From Paraspadella gotoi (lineage: Eukaryota > Chaetognatha): a DNA stretch of 64,000 nucleotides. Made by a program: the position numbers and the translations under genes. This document shows, in pieces, positions 36,457 to 47,823 of this stretch. The notes beneath the pieces were generated by a model, which was not told where the DNA came from, ran no database searches, and was given only the letters and a program-made list of their open reading frames with translations. The stretch is taken from contig CM119264.1 of NCBI GenBank assembly GCA_051294375.1, positions 30,293,656 through 30,357,655 of the forward strand, written 5' to 3'. How positions within the stretch are numbered: position 1 is the first letter of the stretch; every line of letters begins with the position of its first letter.

Positions 36457-36545
36457 TCGTCGTCTTCATCATCGTCCTGCATCTCAAGAAGGAAAGTCTC
36501 GACGGAAAAAGGAGGAAGAATCCGCCGACGAAATTCACACCAAAG
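36457..36545 (+). CDS. Candidate small exon ahead of the splice-donor minisatellite
   Basis: A clear 3' splice site (ATTATTTTTCTCTCAG) leads into about 73-88 bp and then a 5' splice site (CCAAAG|GTAAGG in the other copies). Three copies exist (here, 39,887-39,959 and 42,016-42,090) but differ by indels, so the frame is unresolved. In this copy one frame gives VVFIIVLHLKKESLDGKRRK, which resembles the end of a membrane segment followed by a basic juxtamembrane stretch. In the 75-bp copy another frame gives SSSASQDGKSDDGKRRK, a polar linker. GKRRK is common to both. Which is real cannot be decided from this sequence. Confidence 0.35.
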
Positions 36546-37890
36546 TAAGGAACTTGAAAAAAGGTAAGGATTAAAAGAGAGAACTAATTCACCAGGTAAG
36601 ACTTGAAAAAGCTAAGGATTTAAAAGAGAAAAATTCCACCAAAGGTCAAAGGACTTGAAAAAGCTAGGATTAAAAGTGAAACTAATTCCACCAAAGGTAA
36701 GGACCATTCTGAAAAAGCTAAGGTTAGTAAAAGAAGAAACTAATTCAAAGCAAAGGTAAGGACTTGAAAAAGCTCTAAGGATTAAAAGAGAAACTAATTC
36801 CACCAAAGGTAAGACTTGAAAAAGGTAAGGACTTTGAAAAAGGTAAGAATAAAAGAGAAACTAATTCTACCCAAAAAGTAAGAACTTGAAAAAGGCTAAG
36901 GATTAAAAGAGAACAATTCCACCAACACAGGTAAGGACGTGAAAAAGCTAAGGATAAAAGAGGAGAACTAATTCCACCAAAGGTAAGGACTTGAAAAAAG
37001 AAAGGATTTAAAAGAGAATACAATTCCACACCAAAGGTAAGGAGCTTGAAAAAGCTAAGGATTAAAAGAGAACAACTAATTCCACAAAGGTTAAGGACTC
37101 TTGTGAAAAAGCTAAGGATTAAAAGAGAAACTAATTCCACCAAAGGTAAAGGACTGAAAAGGTAAGGCTTAAAAGAGAAACTAATTCCACGCAAAGTAAG
37201 GACTTGAAAAAGCCTAAGGATTAAAAAGAGAAACTAATTCCATCCAAAGGTAAGGACTTGAAAATAGCTAAGGATTAAAAGAGAAACTAATTCACGCAAC
37301 GCTAAGGACTGAAAAAAGGTAAGACTTGAAAAAGGTAAGCGATTAAAAGAAAAAACTATTCCACAAAGTAAGACTTGCAAAATGTAAGGATTAAAAGAGA
37401 AACTAATTCCCACCAAAGGTAAGGACTGAAAAAGATAAGGATTAAAAGAGAAACTAATTCCACAAAGGTAAGGACTTGAAAAAGGTAAGGATGTAAAAGA
37501 GAAACTAATTCCACACAAGTAAGGACTTGAAAAAGGTAAGGATTAAAAGCAGAAACTAATTCCAATACCAAAGGTAAGCGACTTTGAAAAAAGCTAAGGA
37601 TTAAAAGAGAATACTAATTCCACCAAAGGTAAGGACTGAAAAAGCTAAGATTAAAAAGAGAAACTAATCCACCAAGGAGACTAGAAAAAGTAAGGAAAAG
37701 AACTATCAAGAAATGCAAAGGCTAAGGATTTAAAGAAGAAACAATCTCACAAAGGTAAGGTCTTGAAAGGCTAAAGGATTAAAACAGAAACTAATTCCCC
37801 AAATGGTAAGGGACTTGACAAAGCTAAGGATTAAAAGAGAAACTAATTCACCAAAGGTAAGACTTGAAAAAGGTAAGGATTAAAGAGAAC
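36541..37890. repeat. ~50-bp minisatellite repeating a 5' splice site, copy A
   Basis: More than 20 units of about 50 bp occur, each containing AATTCCACCAAAGGTAAGG followed by 'acttgaaaaag', 'taaggattaaaagag' and 'aaact'. The first unit overlaps the end of the small exon at 36,457, so each unit carries a copy of the exon's last bases plus its consensus donor (AAAG|GTAAGG). A second GTAAGG-like string often follows 20 bp later. Hydrophobic open frames on the - strand (36,612-37,571) arise from this array and are not genes. Units vary by indels at a rate suggesting sequencing error. Confidence 0.85.
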
Positions 37891-38930
37891 TAATTAAAGA
37901 TGAAAGAATAACGAGACTCTGTCGGCTTAATAAAATTAAATATTGACTCGAATCGATTCAACGAACGAAGCGATGGAAGAGAAAGCGTGACGAGTCCTGG
38001 CGGAACGGCATTGAGGCATCGAGGTATCGCAGGGAACATTGAGGCATTTCTAGCATCGCAGAGGAAACGAAAGTATGGATCATTTAAGCATTATTAGGCG
38101 TGGAAGCGTTGAGCCTAGGCATGGAGGCCATTGTATGTAAGAAGAAAAGGAGAGCATTGAATATGATGGCTTTTGGGTATTACTATGTGATGGGTACGTA
38201 GCAAATAGAAAAACAAGCCAAAAGCCAATGATCAGCTTGGGCATTAGCATTTGTTTAAGGCGATCATAAATCTCTAAAAAATAGATTAAAGGGGAAAAAA
38301 CCGTTTAAAAAAGTCTTTTCAATATTTAAGGATAAAAGGATTCTTTTGTGTGAAGCGTTGAACGAGGGTCAAACGATTCACCCTTTAGTTGCTGTGAAAA
38401 GTGGAAATTAATTCTTCTGTGAACCGGATCGCGTCCGCGCAACGTCGTGAACGACGCACAGTCGCTTTATCACTAATGGCGGAGAAGAAGAAGGAAAGCG
38501 GAGAGAGGGAGCGGAGAAGAGGAGGAAGAGTCGTTTACAGACAATGATAGTGGAAATGAATGAAAAACTGAGGAGGAAGATGAGGAGAGAGAGAGAGTAG
38601 ACGAAGATGAGAAGAATGAGAGACAGAGAGGATGAGAGAGAGAAGAGAGAGCAGCGAGAGAGAGAGAGAGAGAGAGAGGAAATGCTAATAAACCAATAGA
38701 AGGCGAGAGGATAGATATAACAACAAAAAGAGTGAGCGCGAAGATGCCGAGTGGTCGTCTCCGTGCGTGCGTGTCCGTCCGTCGTTCCGTGTCTCGTGAT
38801 CCGTCCGTGTCACGGTCCGTCCGTCCGCCTATGATAGAAATGAAATTAATATAAGTTAAACTATAAATATCTAAGAAACTCAAAAATACAAAAATAAAAA
38901 AAACATAGCCAGGTTATCTTTCTCGTATTC
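37891..38930. other. Non-coding stretch with (GA)n and (CCGT)n
   Basis: An irregular 'gaggcattgaggcatcgaggt' patch lies at about 38,010-38,130, (GA)n at about 38,580-38,690 and (CCGT)n at about 38,760-38,830. All recur in the second copy at 43,465-44,340. No exon recognised. Confidence 0.6.
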
Positions 38931-38936
38931 CAGTTA

Positions 38937-39185
38937 CAGTGAGAACGGCTTACTTCCTGTCGCTCGCCTGCCGTAACCGAGGCATACACGGTTTACCCTA
39001 TCTAACTGGAATATGAAACAACTCGACGTTTTCTTTGCACAAGAATTTGAGTGCAAGAGAAATCCAATACCGTGCAAGATAGAACCCAACATGGAGGACG
39101 CGACTATCAGGTCGGATTCAATAGAATTGCAAAATGACCGTTTGGCAAGTTTGATTCCAGTTTCTTCTACTTTAGGATTCTGATC
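38937..39185. other. Conserved block with splice-like edge, copy A
   Basis: After ATTCCAG the sequence 'acagtgagaacggcttac' begins a ~240-bp block that is well conserved with 44,429-44,665. One composite frame gives FFAQEFECKRNPI-like peptide, but neither copy is open throughout. On the other strand both copies give NSIESDLIVASS. Coding status and strand are undecided. It could be a diverged exon of the receptor or an unrelated repeat. Confidence 0.2.
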
Positions 39186-39671
39186 AAAATTGATAATAAC
39201 GTATTTAAGCAATTTTTAAATTAACCATAATGCTAGTAATTGAATCGGTTGATAGTCCACTACGATAATACATTGTCTCTAACTTTTAAAGTCTGTTTCA
39301 ACTCGTCCTCGTATTATAAATTAGTTTTTTTTAGTTTGTTTCAAAAATTGTCATTTTATAAGGCATGTAAGATTTAGACATTATTTAAAAAATTTCATAG
39401 TGTAATAATCTGTTCGTTTCGCGGTTGTGTTAGTTGCCTTTAGCAAAGACGGAAACTTTGATTTCTTTAACCAACGAAAATGTGTCATTAAATATTAATG
39501 TATTTTTCTTTCAATGTAAAAGCTTAAGAATTAAAATTTGTTTAATTTATGTCAAGCGAAAGGGACAAGTATTAAACAATGAGAATTAAAACAGTTTGTT
39601 CTTGAGCTTCGATTCACTGTGAAATTTCTTCACCCCTAATATTCATAAAATGTGAATCGTCCGGTTCGCAG

Positions 39672-39815
39672 GTTATTTTGCTTCCGAGTGACAAATCAAC
39701 CCAGCCGAATGCTGGTCGTCAAACGATTTCGATGCTGGCTCTGACTAGTTCAAGAAGATCAAATGGTTGCACAGGAGAGAAGGGCGCAAGAAGATGCCAG
39801 TTGCGCTTTGTCCAA
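39672..39815 (+). CDS. Ig-domain exon, first half, copy A (frameshifted)
   Basis: The exon follows TTCGCAG and ends at TCCAA|GTAG. It is the same exon as 45,109-45,234. This copy has several extra bases that break the frame, but comparison of the two copies supports an Ig domain start of the type C-x-V-x-S-N-P-P, then R-Q-x-F-R-W-L-F-Y. I leave the break as it is. It is probably one real exon represented twice in the assembly. Confidence 0.4.
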
Positions 39816-39836
39816 GTAGAAGGGGAATAGAGTCAT

Positions 39837-39861
39837 NNNNNNNNNNNNNNNNNNNNNNNNN
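39837..39861. other. Assembly gap, exactly 25 N
   Basis: A placeholder gap after which sequence from 36,430 restarts, which marks the boundary between tandem copies. Confidence 0.95.
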
Positions 39862-40000
39862 AAATTGATGATTATTTTTCTCTCAGTCGTCGTCTTCATC
39901 TAACGAAGGAAAGTCAGCGACGGAAAAGGAGGAAGAATCCACGACGAATTCCACCAAAGGTAAGGACTTGAAAAAGCTAAGGATTAAAAAAAGAGAGAGA
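39862..40000. repeat. Third copy of the small exon, ending in a chimeric junction
   Basis: The segment 39,862-39,990 repeats 36,431-36,565 (intron end, the small exon at 39,887-39,959, and the first donor unit). After an A/GA-rich patch it switches abruptly to sequence matching about 34,565. Neither flank continues across the switch in any other copy, so I read the junction as an assembly join. Confidence 0.65.
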
Positions 40001-42015
40001 GATCGCGCTGGGAAAGTCCCTTCAAAGTCGTTGGTTCCAAGCCCAGGAACCCGTTCTGAATTCGGTCTGCAAGAGGGGGTTAGAGAAGCTGTGGATAGTT
40101 CATCTCTAAGCCCATTTGGCGCCTTTATCCACTTTGGTTTTTTTGTTTGATCCTTGTTGGCGGTTGAGTGGTTCATATAGGTGGTCAGATGTGTTAGAAA
40201 GTTGGTCTAAATGCGATTTTTCCTTCCGCATGCATGTGACTGATTGATCCTCTTGCAATCAATTTAGACGAAATCGACTCGGATGTTCGAATTTCGAGCG
40301 CAACGAATATATATGTTTCGTACTGAATAATCGTTAGGATGGATATGTGATTATGGGTAGGGGTTGATGGGTGTGTGAGGGTGGTGAGTGGTGATGTGGT
40401 GGAAGGGTTTCTATTAGATGTGAGAACCGTGGTGGCTGAGATGAAAGAGAGAGAGGGTATAGTAGAGAGAGAGTAGAGATGGATGAGAGAAATGAGAGGG
40501 ATGACGGTAGAGAGACGCATGGAGATGATGAGAGAAATAAGAGAGAGATAAGAGATGATGTGAGGAGAGAGGAGAGGAGAGGAGAGAGAGAGAGAAGAGA
40601 GAAGAGAGAGAGAAGGATAGAGATGATGATAGAAGAGATTGAGAGAGAGAGAGATGAGATGGATGATGATGAGAGGCAGATGAGTAAGAGAAGTAGAGAG
40701 AGGGATGTTGAATTTGAGAAAATTGAATTAAGACAAGTTGTTGATAAATTGGGAACGAAAATTCGATCTATCCGGGAAGTGAGCGGGTGAAAAGACTGGT
40801 TGTTGTTGTTGTGTTGGTTGTTGTTGTGAGAAAAAAGGTTTGTCGTCGTACAGGAAAGAAATTCGATAAAATGTGGCCTGGACCTGTATGATGGAATATA
40901 TATATTATATATAATATTAGAGAGAGAAGAAAAGGGAAGTGACAGAGAAGAGGAGCATAAAATATCAATATTATATGTATAATAGATAATATATTGAGTC
41001 CCAGTTGTAAACCTATTCCTACATTATACTTTTTTTGATGTCATATGTATAATACCTCACATTTACACCCCCTCTTCTACTCCTCTACTCCGTCTCTCAT
41101 CTCTCTCTCTCTCCGTCCTCTCATCTCTCTCTTTACTTTTCATCTCCTTGTCTCGTCTCTCCTCCTTCCATTGCCAGACACCTTCGAGTCTTATTAAAAT
41201 TAAGTGGCCGTTACATACTTTTCATGCATCATTCTTCTCTCCTTTTATCTGGATCGTTGTTCCGCTTTTTACTCTTCCTTTTCTCTTTTTTTTTTAATCC
41301 TCCCTCTCTTTATTTCCCTTCCTACTTTTTTTTCCCATTTTTTTTTTATCCTTCTTTTTTCGTTTCTTAAGTATTCTCTTCCCTCCTCTTCTTTCTTTCC
41401 TTTTTTTTCCCGTTGTCCTCCGACCTTAAACTCCATTCGTCGATTGCCTCAGGCGTCCTTTGTTTGTTCTTTATGTTCGTAGACCGACGCTAGGCGGAGG
41501 CGACCGACGAGGAATATAAGTGTTTTTTTTTGCCTACGTTTTAAATATTTCCTCTTTTTTCGTTTGATGTAATAAACGCGAAAAAAATCGGCCGCGTTTC
41601 TGAGCCGTCCATATTCTGTTTGGCTCTCTTTTCCCGAGCGTTTCGCAAAATTCCTTTTCTCGAATTTCAATTTCTAACCTCTGTTCGTTAAACTTAAAAA
41701 CTAATTCATAACTCCTATCCGTAACCTAATTCGGGAACCTAACCTACACTAACTCTAACCCTAACCTCATCAATTTTGTAACCCTACCCCTAACATAAAA
41801 CTCTAGTCCCAACCACAATCCACTAACGCTCTACGCGCCAACCTTAATCTTTGTTCTATCTCTTATTATCTGCTCCGAATTAAACCCCCTACTCTTTCTC
41901 AACCCCCCCGTGCAGAGACACTGCTCTTTCTCATCAATGTAAATATCAAACATTTAAAACAAAAAACAAACAAATTAATTTAATTTAGAAATAAAATTGA
42001 TGATTATTTTCTCAG

Positions 42016-42090
42016 TCGTCGTCTGCATCTCAAGACGGAAAGTCTGACGACGGAAAAAGGAGGAAGAAGTACCCGACGATTCCACCAAAG
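42016..42090 (+). CDS. Candidate small exon, copy B
   Basis: It is 75 bp between TTTTCTCAG and CCAAAG|GTTAGG, open in two frames: SSSASQDGKSDDGKRRK... and RRLHLKTESLTTEKGG.... It is the counterpart of 36,457-36,545. Its length is a multiple of 3, so it could be skipped without frameshift, but the different lengths of the other copies make this uncertain. Confidence 0.3.
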
Positions 42091-43460
42091 GTTAGGACTT
42101 GAAAAAAGGCTAAGGATTAAAAGAGAAACTAATTCACAAGGTAAAGACTTGAAAAAGCTAAGGATAAAAGAGAAACATTCCACCAAAGGTCAAGGACTTG
42201 ACAAAGACTAGAGATTAAAAGTGAAACTTAATATCCACCAAAGGTAAGGACCATTCGAAAAAGCTAAGGTATAAAAGAGAAACTAATTCAAGCAAAGGTA
42301 AGGACTTGAAAAAGTCAAGGATTAAAAAAACTAAATTCCACCAAAGTGTAGGACTTGAAAAAGGTAAGGACTTTGAAAAAGGTAAGAATAAAAGAGAAAC
42401 TAATTCTACCCAAAAAGTAAGAACTTGAAAAAGGCTAAGGATTAAAAGAGAACAATTCCACCAACACAGGTAAGGACGTGAAAAAGCTAAGGATAAAAGA
42501 GGAGAACTAATTCCACCAAAGGTAAGGACTTGAAAAAAGAAAGGATTTAAAAGAGAATACAATTCCACACCAAAGGTAAGGAGCTTGAAAAAGCTAAGGA
42601 TTAAAAGAGAACAACTAATTCCACAAAGGTTAAGGACTCTTGTGAAAAAGCTAAGGATTAAAAGAGAAACTAATTCCACCAAAGGTAAAGGACTGAAAAG
42701 GTAAGGCTTAAAAGAGAAACTAATTCCACGCAAAGTAAGGACTTGAAAAAGCCTAAGGATTAAAAAGAGAAACTAATTCCATCCAAAGGTAAGGACTTGA
42801 AAATAGCTAAGGATTAAAAGAGAAACTAATTCACGCAACGCTAAGGACTGAAAAAAGGTAAGACTTGAAAAAGGTAAGCGATTAAAAGAAAAAACTATTC
42901 CACAAAGTAAGACTTGCAAAATGTAAGGATTAAAAGAGAAACTAATTCCCACCAAAGGTAAGGACTGAAAAAGATAAGGATTAAAAGAGAAACTAATTCC
43001 ACAAAGGTAAGGACTTGAAAAAGGTAAGGATGTAAAAGAGAAACTAATTCCACACAAGTAAGGACTTGAAAAAGGTAAGGATTAAAAGCAGAAACTAATT
43101 CCAATACCAAAGGTAAGCGACTCATGAAAAAAAGCTAAGGATAAAAGAGAAACTAATTCCATCCAAAGGTAAGGACTGAAAAGCTACAGGATTAAAAGAG
43201 AAACTAATCCACCAAGGTACGGACTATGAAAAAAGGTAAGGATAAAAGAGAAACTAATCCACCAAAGGTAAGACTTGCAAAAAAGGCTAAGGATTTAAAG
43301 AAGAAACAATTCACAAAGTAAGGCTTGAAAAATGGCTAAAGGATTAAAACAGAAACTAATTCCCCAAAGGTAAAGGGACTTGACAAAGCNNNNNNNNNNN
43401 NNNNNNNNNNNNNNAAGGACTTGAAAAAGGTAAGGATTAAAAGAGAAACTAATTAAAGAT
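42081..43460. repeat. ~50-bp splice-donor minisatellite, copy B
   Basis: The same array as at 36,541-37,890, with a 25-N gap at 43,390-43,414. It contains the stretch that is identical to copy A. Confidence 0.85.
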
Positions 43461-44428
43461 GAAGAACTAACGAGACTTCGTTAAAAAAATTAAATATTGA
43501 CTCGGAATCGATTCAACGAACGAAGCGATGGAAGAAAGCGTTACGAGTCTGGCGACGGCATTGAGGCATCGAGGTATCGAGGCATTGAGGCATTCTAGCA
43601 TCGCAGAGGAAACGAAAGTATGGATTCATTTAAGCATTTAGGCGTGGAAGCGTTGAGCCTGAGGCATGGAGGCATTGTATGTAGAAAAAAGAGACATTGA
43701 ATTGATGGCTTTTGGGTATTCACTATGTGAGGTAACGTAGCAAATAGAAAACAAGCCAAAAAGCCAATGATCAGCTTGGGCATTAAGCATTTGTTTAAGG
43801 CATCATAAATCTTAAAAATAGATTAAAGGGAAAAACCTTAAAAAAAGCTTTCAATATTTAAGGATAAAAAGGCTTCTTTTGTGAAGCGTGAACGAGGGTC
43901 AACGTTAACCCTTTAAGTTGGTGAAAAGTGAATAATTCTTCTGTGAAACCCGATCGCGTCGCGTGTGAACGACGAAGTCGCTTATCACTAATTGGCGGAG
44001 GAAGAGGAGCGGAGGAGGAGGAAGAGGAGGAAGAGTCGATTTCTAAGAAGATGATAGAAAATGAGATGAAAAACTGAAGAGAGGAACGAGACGGAGAGAA
44101 AGAGAGAGAGCGAGAAGAGAGAGAGCAGACAGGACAGTCCTAGGAGAGAGAGAGAGAGAGAAGAGAGGAGGGAGACGCGATGGAGGAGAGAGAGAGGAGA
44201 AGAGACGAATGCTTTAATAAACAATAGAAGGCAGAGAAGATAGAATAAACAAATAAATGACGCGAGATGCCAGAGGTGGTCCGTCCGTCCGTTCCGTCCG
44301 TGCCCGTGTCTCGTCCGTCCGTCCGTCGTCCGCTAGATAGAAAGAAAATTAATATTAATAAATTTATTAAAAATCAAAAATCAAAATCAAAAATACAAAT
44401 AACATGCAGTTCTCTTCTCTATTCCAGG

Positions 44429-44665
44429 TACAGTGAGAACGGCTTACTCGTTCCTTCGCTCGCGCCGAAACGCAACACGTTACCTCTTCTACTGGAATAT
44501 AAAACAACTCGACGTTTTCTTTGCACCAAGAATTGAGTGCAAGAGAATCCATATAGTGAAGAGGACAATGGAGGACGCGACTATCAGGTCGGATTCAATA
44601 GAATTGCAATTGACCGTTTGCAAGTTTGGATCAGTTTCTCTACTTAGGACTTGATCAAATTGATA
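44429..44665. other. Conserved block with splice-like edge, copy B
   Basis: The counterpart of 38,937-39,185, again preceded by CTATTCCAG. The frame opened directly after it reads TVRTAYSFLRSRRNATRYLF, and another reads SENGLLVPSLAPKRNTLP. Neither agrees with copy A for its full length. The edge and conservation suggest an exon; the translation does not yet. Confidence 0.2.
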
Positions 44666-45108
44666 ATACGTATTTAACAATTTTTAAATTAACCTAATTG
44701 TAGTAATTGAATCGTTGATAGTTCACTACGAAATAATTTCTCTACTTTAAAAGTCTGTTTCAACTCGTCCTCTATTATAATTAGTTTTTTTTAGTTTTTC
44801 AAAGTTAATCATTTTATTAAGGATTGTAGTTAACATTATTTAAAATTTCATAGTGTAATAATCTTTCGTTTCGTTGTGTTAGTTGCTTAGCAAGGAACGA
44901 ATTTGATTTTCAACAACGAAAATGTCATTAAATATTAATTATTTTCTTCAATGTAAAACACTTAGAATGTAAAAATTGTTAAATTTATGTCAAGCAAAGA
45001 TGCAAGATAAAACAAATGAAATTTAAAATAAGTGTTAGTTAGTTGTACATTTTGTTCACGGCGTGAAATTTCTCACCCCTATTCATCAATGGAATCGTGG
45101 CGTTCCAG

Positions 45109-45234
45109 GTACTCTTTGCTTCGTGACATCCAACCCGCCGATCGGTCGTCAACAATTTCGAGTGGCTCTTCTATCAAGGAAGATCAAATTGGTTGCACAT
45201 GGAGAAGGCGAGGAAGATTGCATTGCGCTTCCAA
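45109..45234 (+). CDS. Ig-domain exon, first half, copy B
   Basis: The exon lies between GCGTTCCAG and TTCCAA|GTAAGA and starts with two leftover bases (phase-1 intron). It reads TLCFVTSNPPIGRQQFR, after which one apparent extra base shifts the frame: the next frame supplies a Trp-Leu-Phe-Tyr-like continuation. Leu-x-Cys-x-x-x-x-Asn-Pro-Pro followed about 7 residues later by Phe-x-Trp is the B- and C-strand signature of Ig domains in Sidestep-type receptors (first disulphide Cys and core Trp). The matching second half of the domain was not found downstream. This copy and 39,672-39,815 probably represent a single genomic exon. Confidence 0.5.
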
Positions 45235-45246
45235 GTAAGAAGGAAA

Positions 45247-46160
45247 GTCATAAATAGGAGGTTTTATTTCTAATTTTATTATTCAGTGAAGGTGGTCGAG
45301 ATAAAATGTGCGAAACAAAATGAGTATGATCGATTTATTGAAATCAGAAAAGCGATGAAATCGAATTGTCTAATTGTACAAAGTGGCATTCATTTTTATA
45401 CGGCGAGAGAGGAGAAAATTTGGTTTACATTTGTAAAGTAAACAATTCTAAAAAAATACTTCCAAATAGAGTAACGTTTTGCGACCTGGGCAGTCTTGAA
45501 CAGAGGGAGCAACAATTTCTTAGCGGGCATTGGAAATTTTTAAAGAATTCGCGCTGGCGATTTTATTTACTTTCTTACTAATAATAATAATCAGGATCCA
45601 CTACTTATTTAACTTTGCCTTGTGCGAAACAATCGGTAATATTAATTACTAACACCCGAGAGATGCGACTTAATACTGAGGCTTGTTAGTCGGTTAATCT
45701 GTCTGTCCGTTGGTCTTTCTGTCTGTCCGTCCGTTTAAGATACGTACGTATATTTAAAAAGAGATAAAGGAATTAACTGAAGCAATATGGCCAATGGCCA
45801 TTGGCCAAGCAAAAGGTCGTCCCCACTCGTCCCGTCGTTGATATCCGGGTCATTATGGCTTCACCGATTGAGCCTCCGAGTCGCGACTGAAACAACAAAA
45901 TCCATACTTCTATAGATGAACCGCGTAATTGGGAAACGCCATCTATTTCTATCGTCGAGAAATAAAACCCACGAGACAAAAGATAAAAAAAAGCTATAAA
46001 TCGTGAAAAGAGACGAAATTCACAGAATCACAGAATCACGCGGCGACGAACGAGTGAAACGACTCACCTTTTTTTCTTTTTTTTCTTTTTTTTTGCGGGT
46101 GACGCAAAAAATTATGCGACGAGAAACACTTTTACTCACCTTGTTGAAGAAAAGAGATAA
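45247..46160. other. Non-coding stretch, no gene recognised
   Basis: Unique sequence follows the duplicated part. An open frame of 71 codons at 45,366-45,581 and one on the other strand at 45,773-45,979 have no recognisable features. A short (GTCT/GTCC)n patch is at about 45,700-45,735. Confidence 0.5.
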
Positions 46161-46163
46161 ACA

Positions 46164-46285
46164 GTGACGACGACGACGACGACAACGACGACAGCGAAGA
46201 TGCAGAGAAACACATTAACGTTCGCATCGATGACGAGTAAACAACAACCATCGTTAAACTTTGCCAAACGCCATCTACCATCAAC

Positions 46286-46330
<45 letters not shown>

Positions 46331-46415
46331 CAATGATGATAATGATGATGACAATGACGACAATGATGATAATGATGACGGTGATAAAAATGATAATGAT
46401 GATAAAAACAATTAA
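46164..46415. repeat. (GAC)n and (ATG)n trinucleotide microsatellites
   Basis: (GAC)n at about 46,166-46,195 and (ATG/GAT)n at about 46,288-46,412 make an apparent poly-Asp frame of 83 codons. The stretch between them has no splice sites that I can support. Confidence 0.85.
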
Positions 46416-46734
46416 TTAATTATGGCTACTAATGATGGGAACTAACATCAAGATAGCAGAAAGATAGCTTATTTATTAAATGAATGAATAATTTTATATT
46501 GGTTGAACCAATTTCATACAAGAAACGGTTTAACTGCCTAAACACATCAATATTATTTTAATTAACATTTCCTCTGACGTAAAACTGTCATTTTTAAGTC
46601 TAAACCAGAATTTATGGGTTTTTTCTCGCGGTAGAATTGAAAATGACGGCCAGAAGCCCTCTAGCGAATAAAAAAGTAAACAAAAAGCGTCTAATAAAAA
46701 ANNNNNNNNNNTCACATGTCAGTTCAAAATTAAA

Positions 46735-46870
46735 TTATGAGGGCCCAATCCTACGTGGGCGGAATCCTATGTGCGCTATACTATGGGCTCAATCATTCGG
46801 GCTCAGTCAGGAAATGCTACTACGGTGCAATCATTTGGGCGCAATCCTAAGGGTCCAATACTACGTTTGC
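46735..46870. repeat. Degenerate short repeat around 'gggc..aatcctacg'
   Basis: Six or seven variants of a ~17-bp motif (for example GGGCCCAATCCTACGTG, GGGCGGAATCCTATGTG, GGGCGCAATCCTAAGGG) follow each other. A 10-N gap lies at 46,702-46,711 just before. Confidence 0.65.
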
Positions 46871-46964
46871 GTATACAATACATACTATAAATAGTAAATA
46901 CTATAGACGACAGTCAAATATTCACAACAACCTTACCCCAATCATACCACACCCGCCTCTTCAG

Positions 46965-47239
46965 ACACCGCTGCCGCGTGAGCCTGCTGCTGGACCGGTC
47001 CCNNNNNNNNNNNNNNNNNNNNNNNNNNNNNNNNNNNNNNNNNNNNNNNNNNNNNNNNNNNNNNNNNNNNNNNNNNNNNNNNNNNNNNNNNNNNNNNNNN
47101 NNNNNNNNNNNNNNNNNNNNNNNNNNNNNNNNNNNNNNNNNNNNNNNNNNNNNNNNNNNNNNNNNNNNNNNNNNNNNNNNNNNNNNNNNNNNNNAAGTGG
47201 AATGTCAAAAGTCGGAGTTGATGCTTAGGAGGCCGGAAG
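46965..47239 (+). CDS. Candidate exon fragments around a 192-N gap
   Basis: After CCTCTTCAG one frame reads HRCRVSLLLDRS into the gap. The other side reads VECQKSELMLRRPE and stops at GAAG|GTGAGG. The two sides share a frame if the estimated gap length is right. C-R-V-x-x-L-L-D is compatible with the F-G strands of an Ig domain, but the start phase differs from the other Ig exons. Weak evidence. Confidence 0.2.
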
Positions 47240-47600
47240 GTGAGGGATTCCGTTGATTGGATTGATTGATTGATTTAATTGATTGGTTGATTGTTTGTTT
47301 GATTGGATGGATTAATTATTGATTGTTGGATGGATTGGATTCATTGATTGGTTGATTGGTTGATTGTTTGTTTGATTGGACTGATTGGATTTATTAATTA
47401 TTGATTGTTGGATTGATTGGTTGATTGATTTGATTGTTTTGATTGATTGATTGGATTGATAGATTTGATTGATGGATTTGAATGATGGATTTGATTTATT
47501 TGATTGATTGATTTGATTTATTTATTTGATTGATTGATTGAGTGATTCATTTATTGATTAATTTATTGATTGATAAATTTATTTGATTGATGGATCGATT
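47240..47600. repeat. Degenerate (TTGA)n tetranucleotide repeat
   Basis: About 360 bp are built from GATT/TTGATT units with frequent GGATTGATT and TTTATT variants. A 147-N gap (47,677-47,823) and a (GA)n remnant follow. Confidence 0.9.
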
Positions 47601-47823
47601 GATTAGAATTAATACTTAGTTGAGTAATAGCTTGACTGTTTCGATTTATTTACAATATTTATTGATTGAAGCCTCCNNNNNNNNNNNNNNNNNNNNNNNN
47701 NNNNNNNNNNNNNNNNNNNNNNNNNNNNNNNNNNNNNNNNNNNNNNNNNNNNNNNNNNNNNNNNNNNNNNNNNNNNNNNNNNNNNNNNNNNNNNNNNNNN
47801 NNNNNNNNNNNNNNNNNNNNNNN

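Larger units (their letters stand above)
40001..45246. repeat. Second tandem copy of 34.57-39.84 kb
   Basis: The same features follow in the same order and at nearly the same spacing (5.2 against 5.3 kb): 'gggaaagtcccttcaa', (GA)n, AT-rich core, (TC)n, conserved block, telomere-like motifs, small exon (42,016-42,090), donor minisatellite, (CCGT)n, and the two exon-like blocks. Most of it differs from copy A by frequent indels, but about 770 bp (42,353-43,121) appears identical to 36,814-37,582. A 25-N gap interrupts the array at 43,390-43,414. Confidence 0.75.

Noticed and set aside
36612-37571. Repetitive hydrophobic open frames (VELVSLLIL-type) that look like a repeat protein
   Set aside because: They are the reverse complement of the donor minisatellite, change frame with each indel and have no start or family.
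46164-46415. Poly-Asp acidic protein
   Set aside because: It is a (GAT)n microsatellite; every frame shift gives another homopolymer (Met, Asp or a stop-free alternative).
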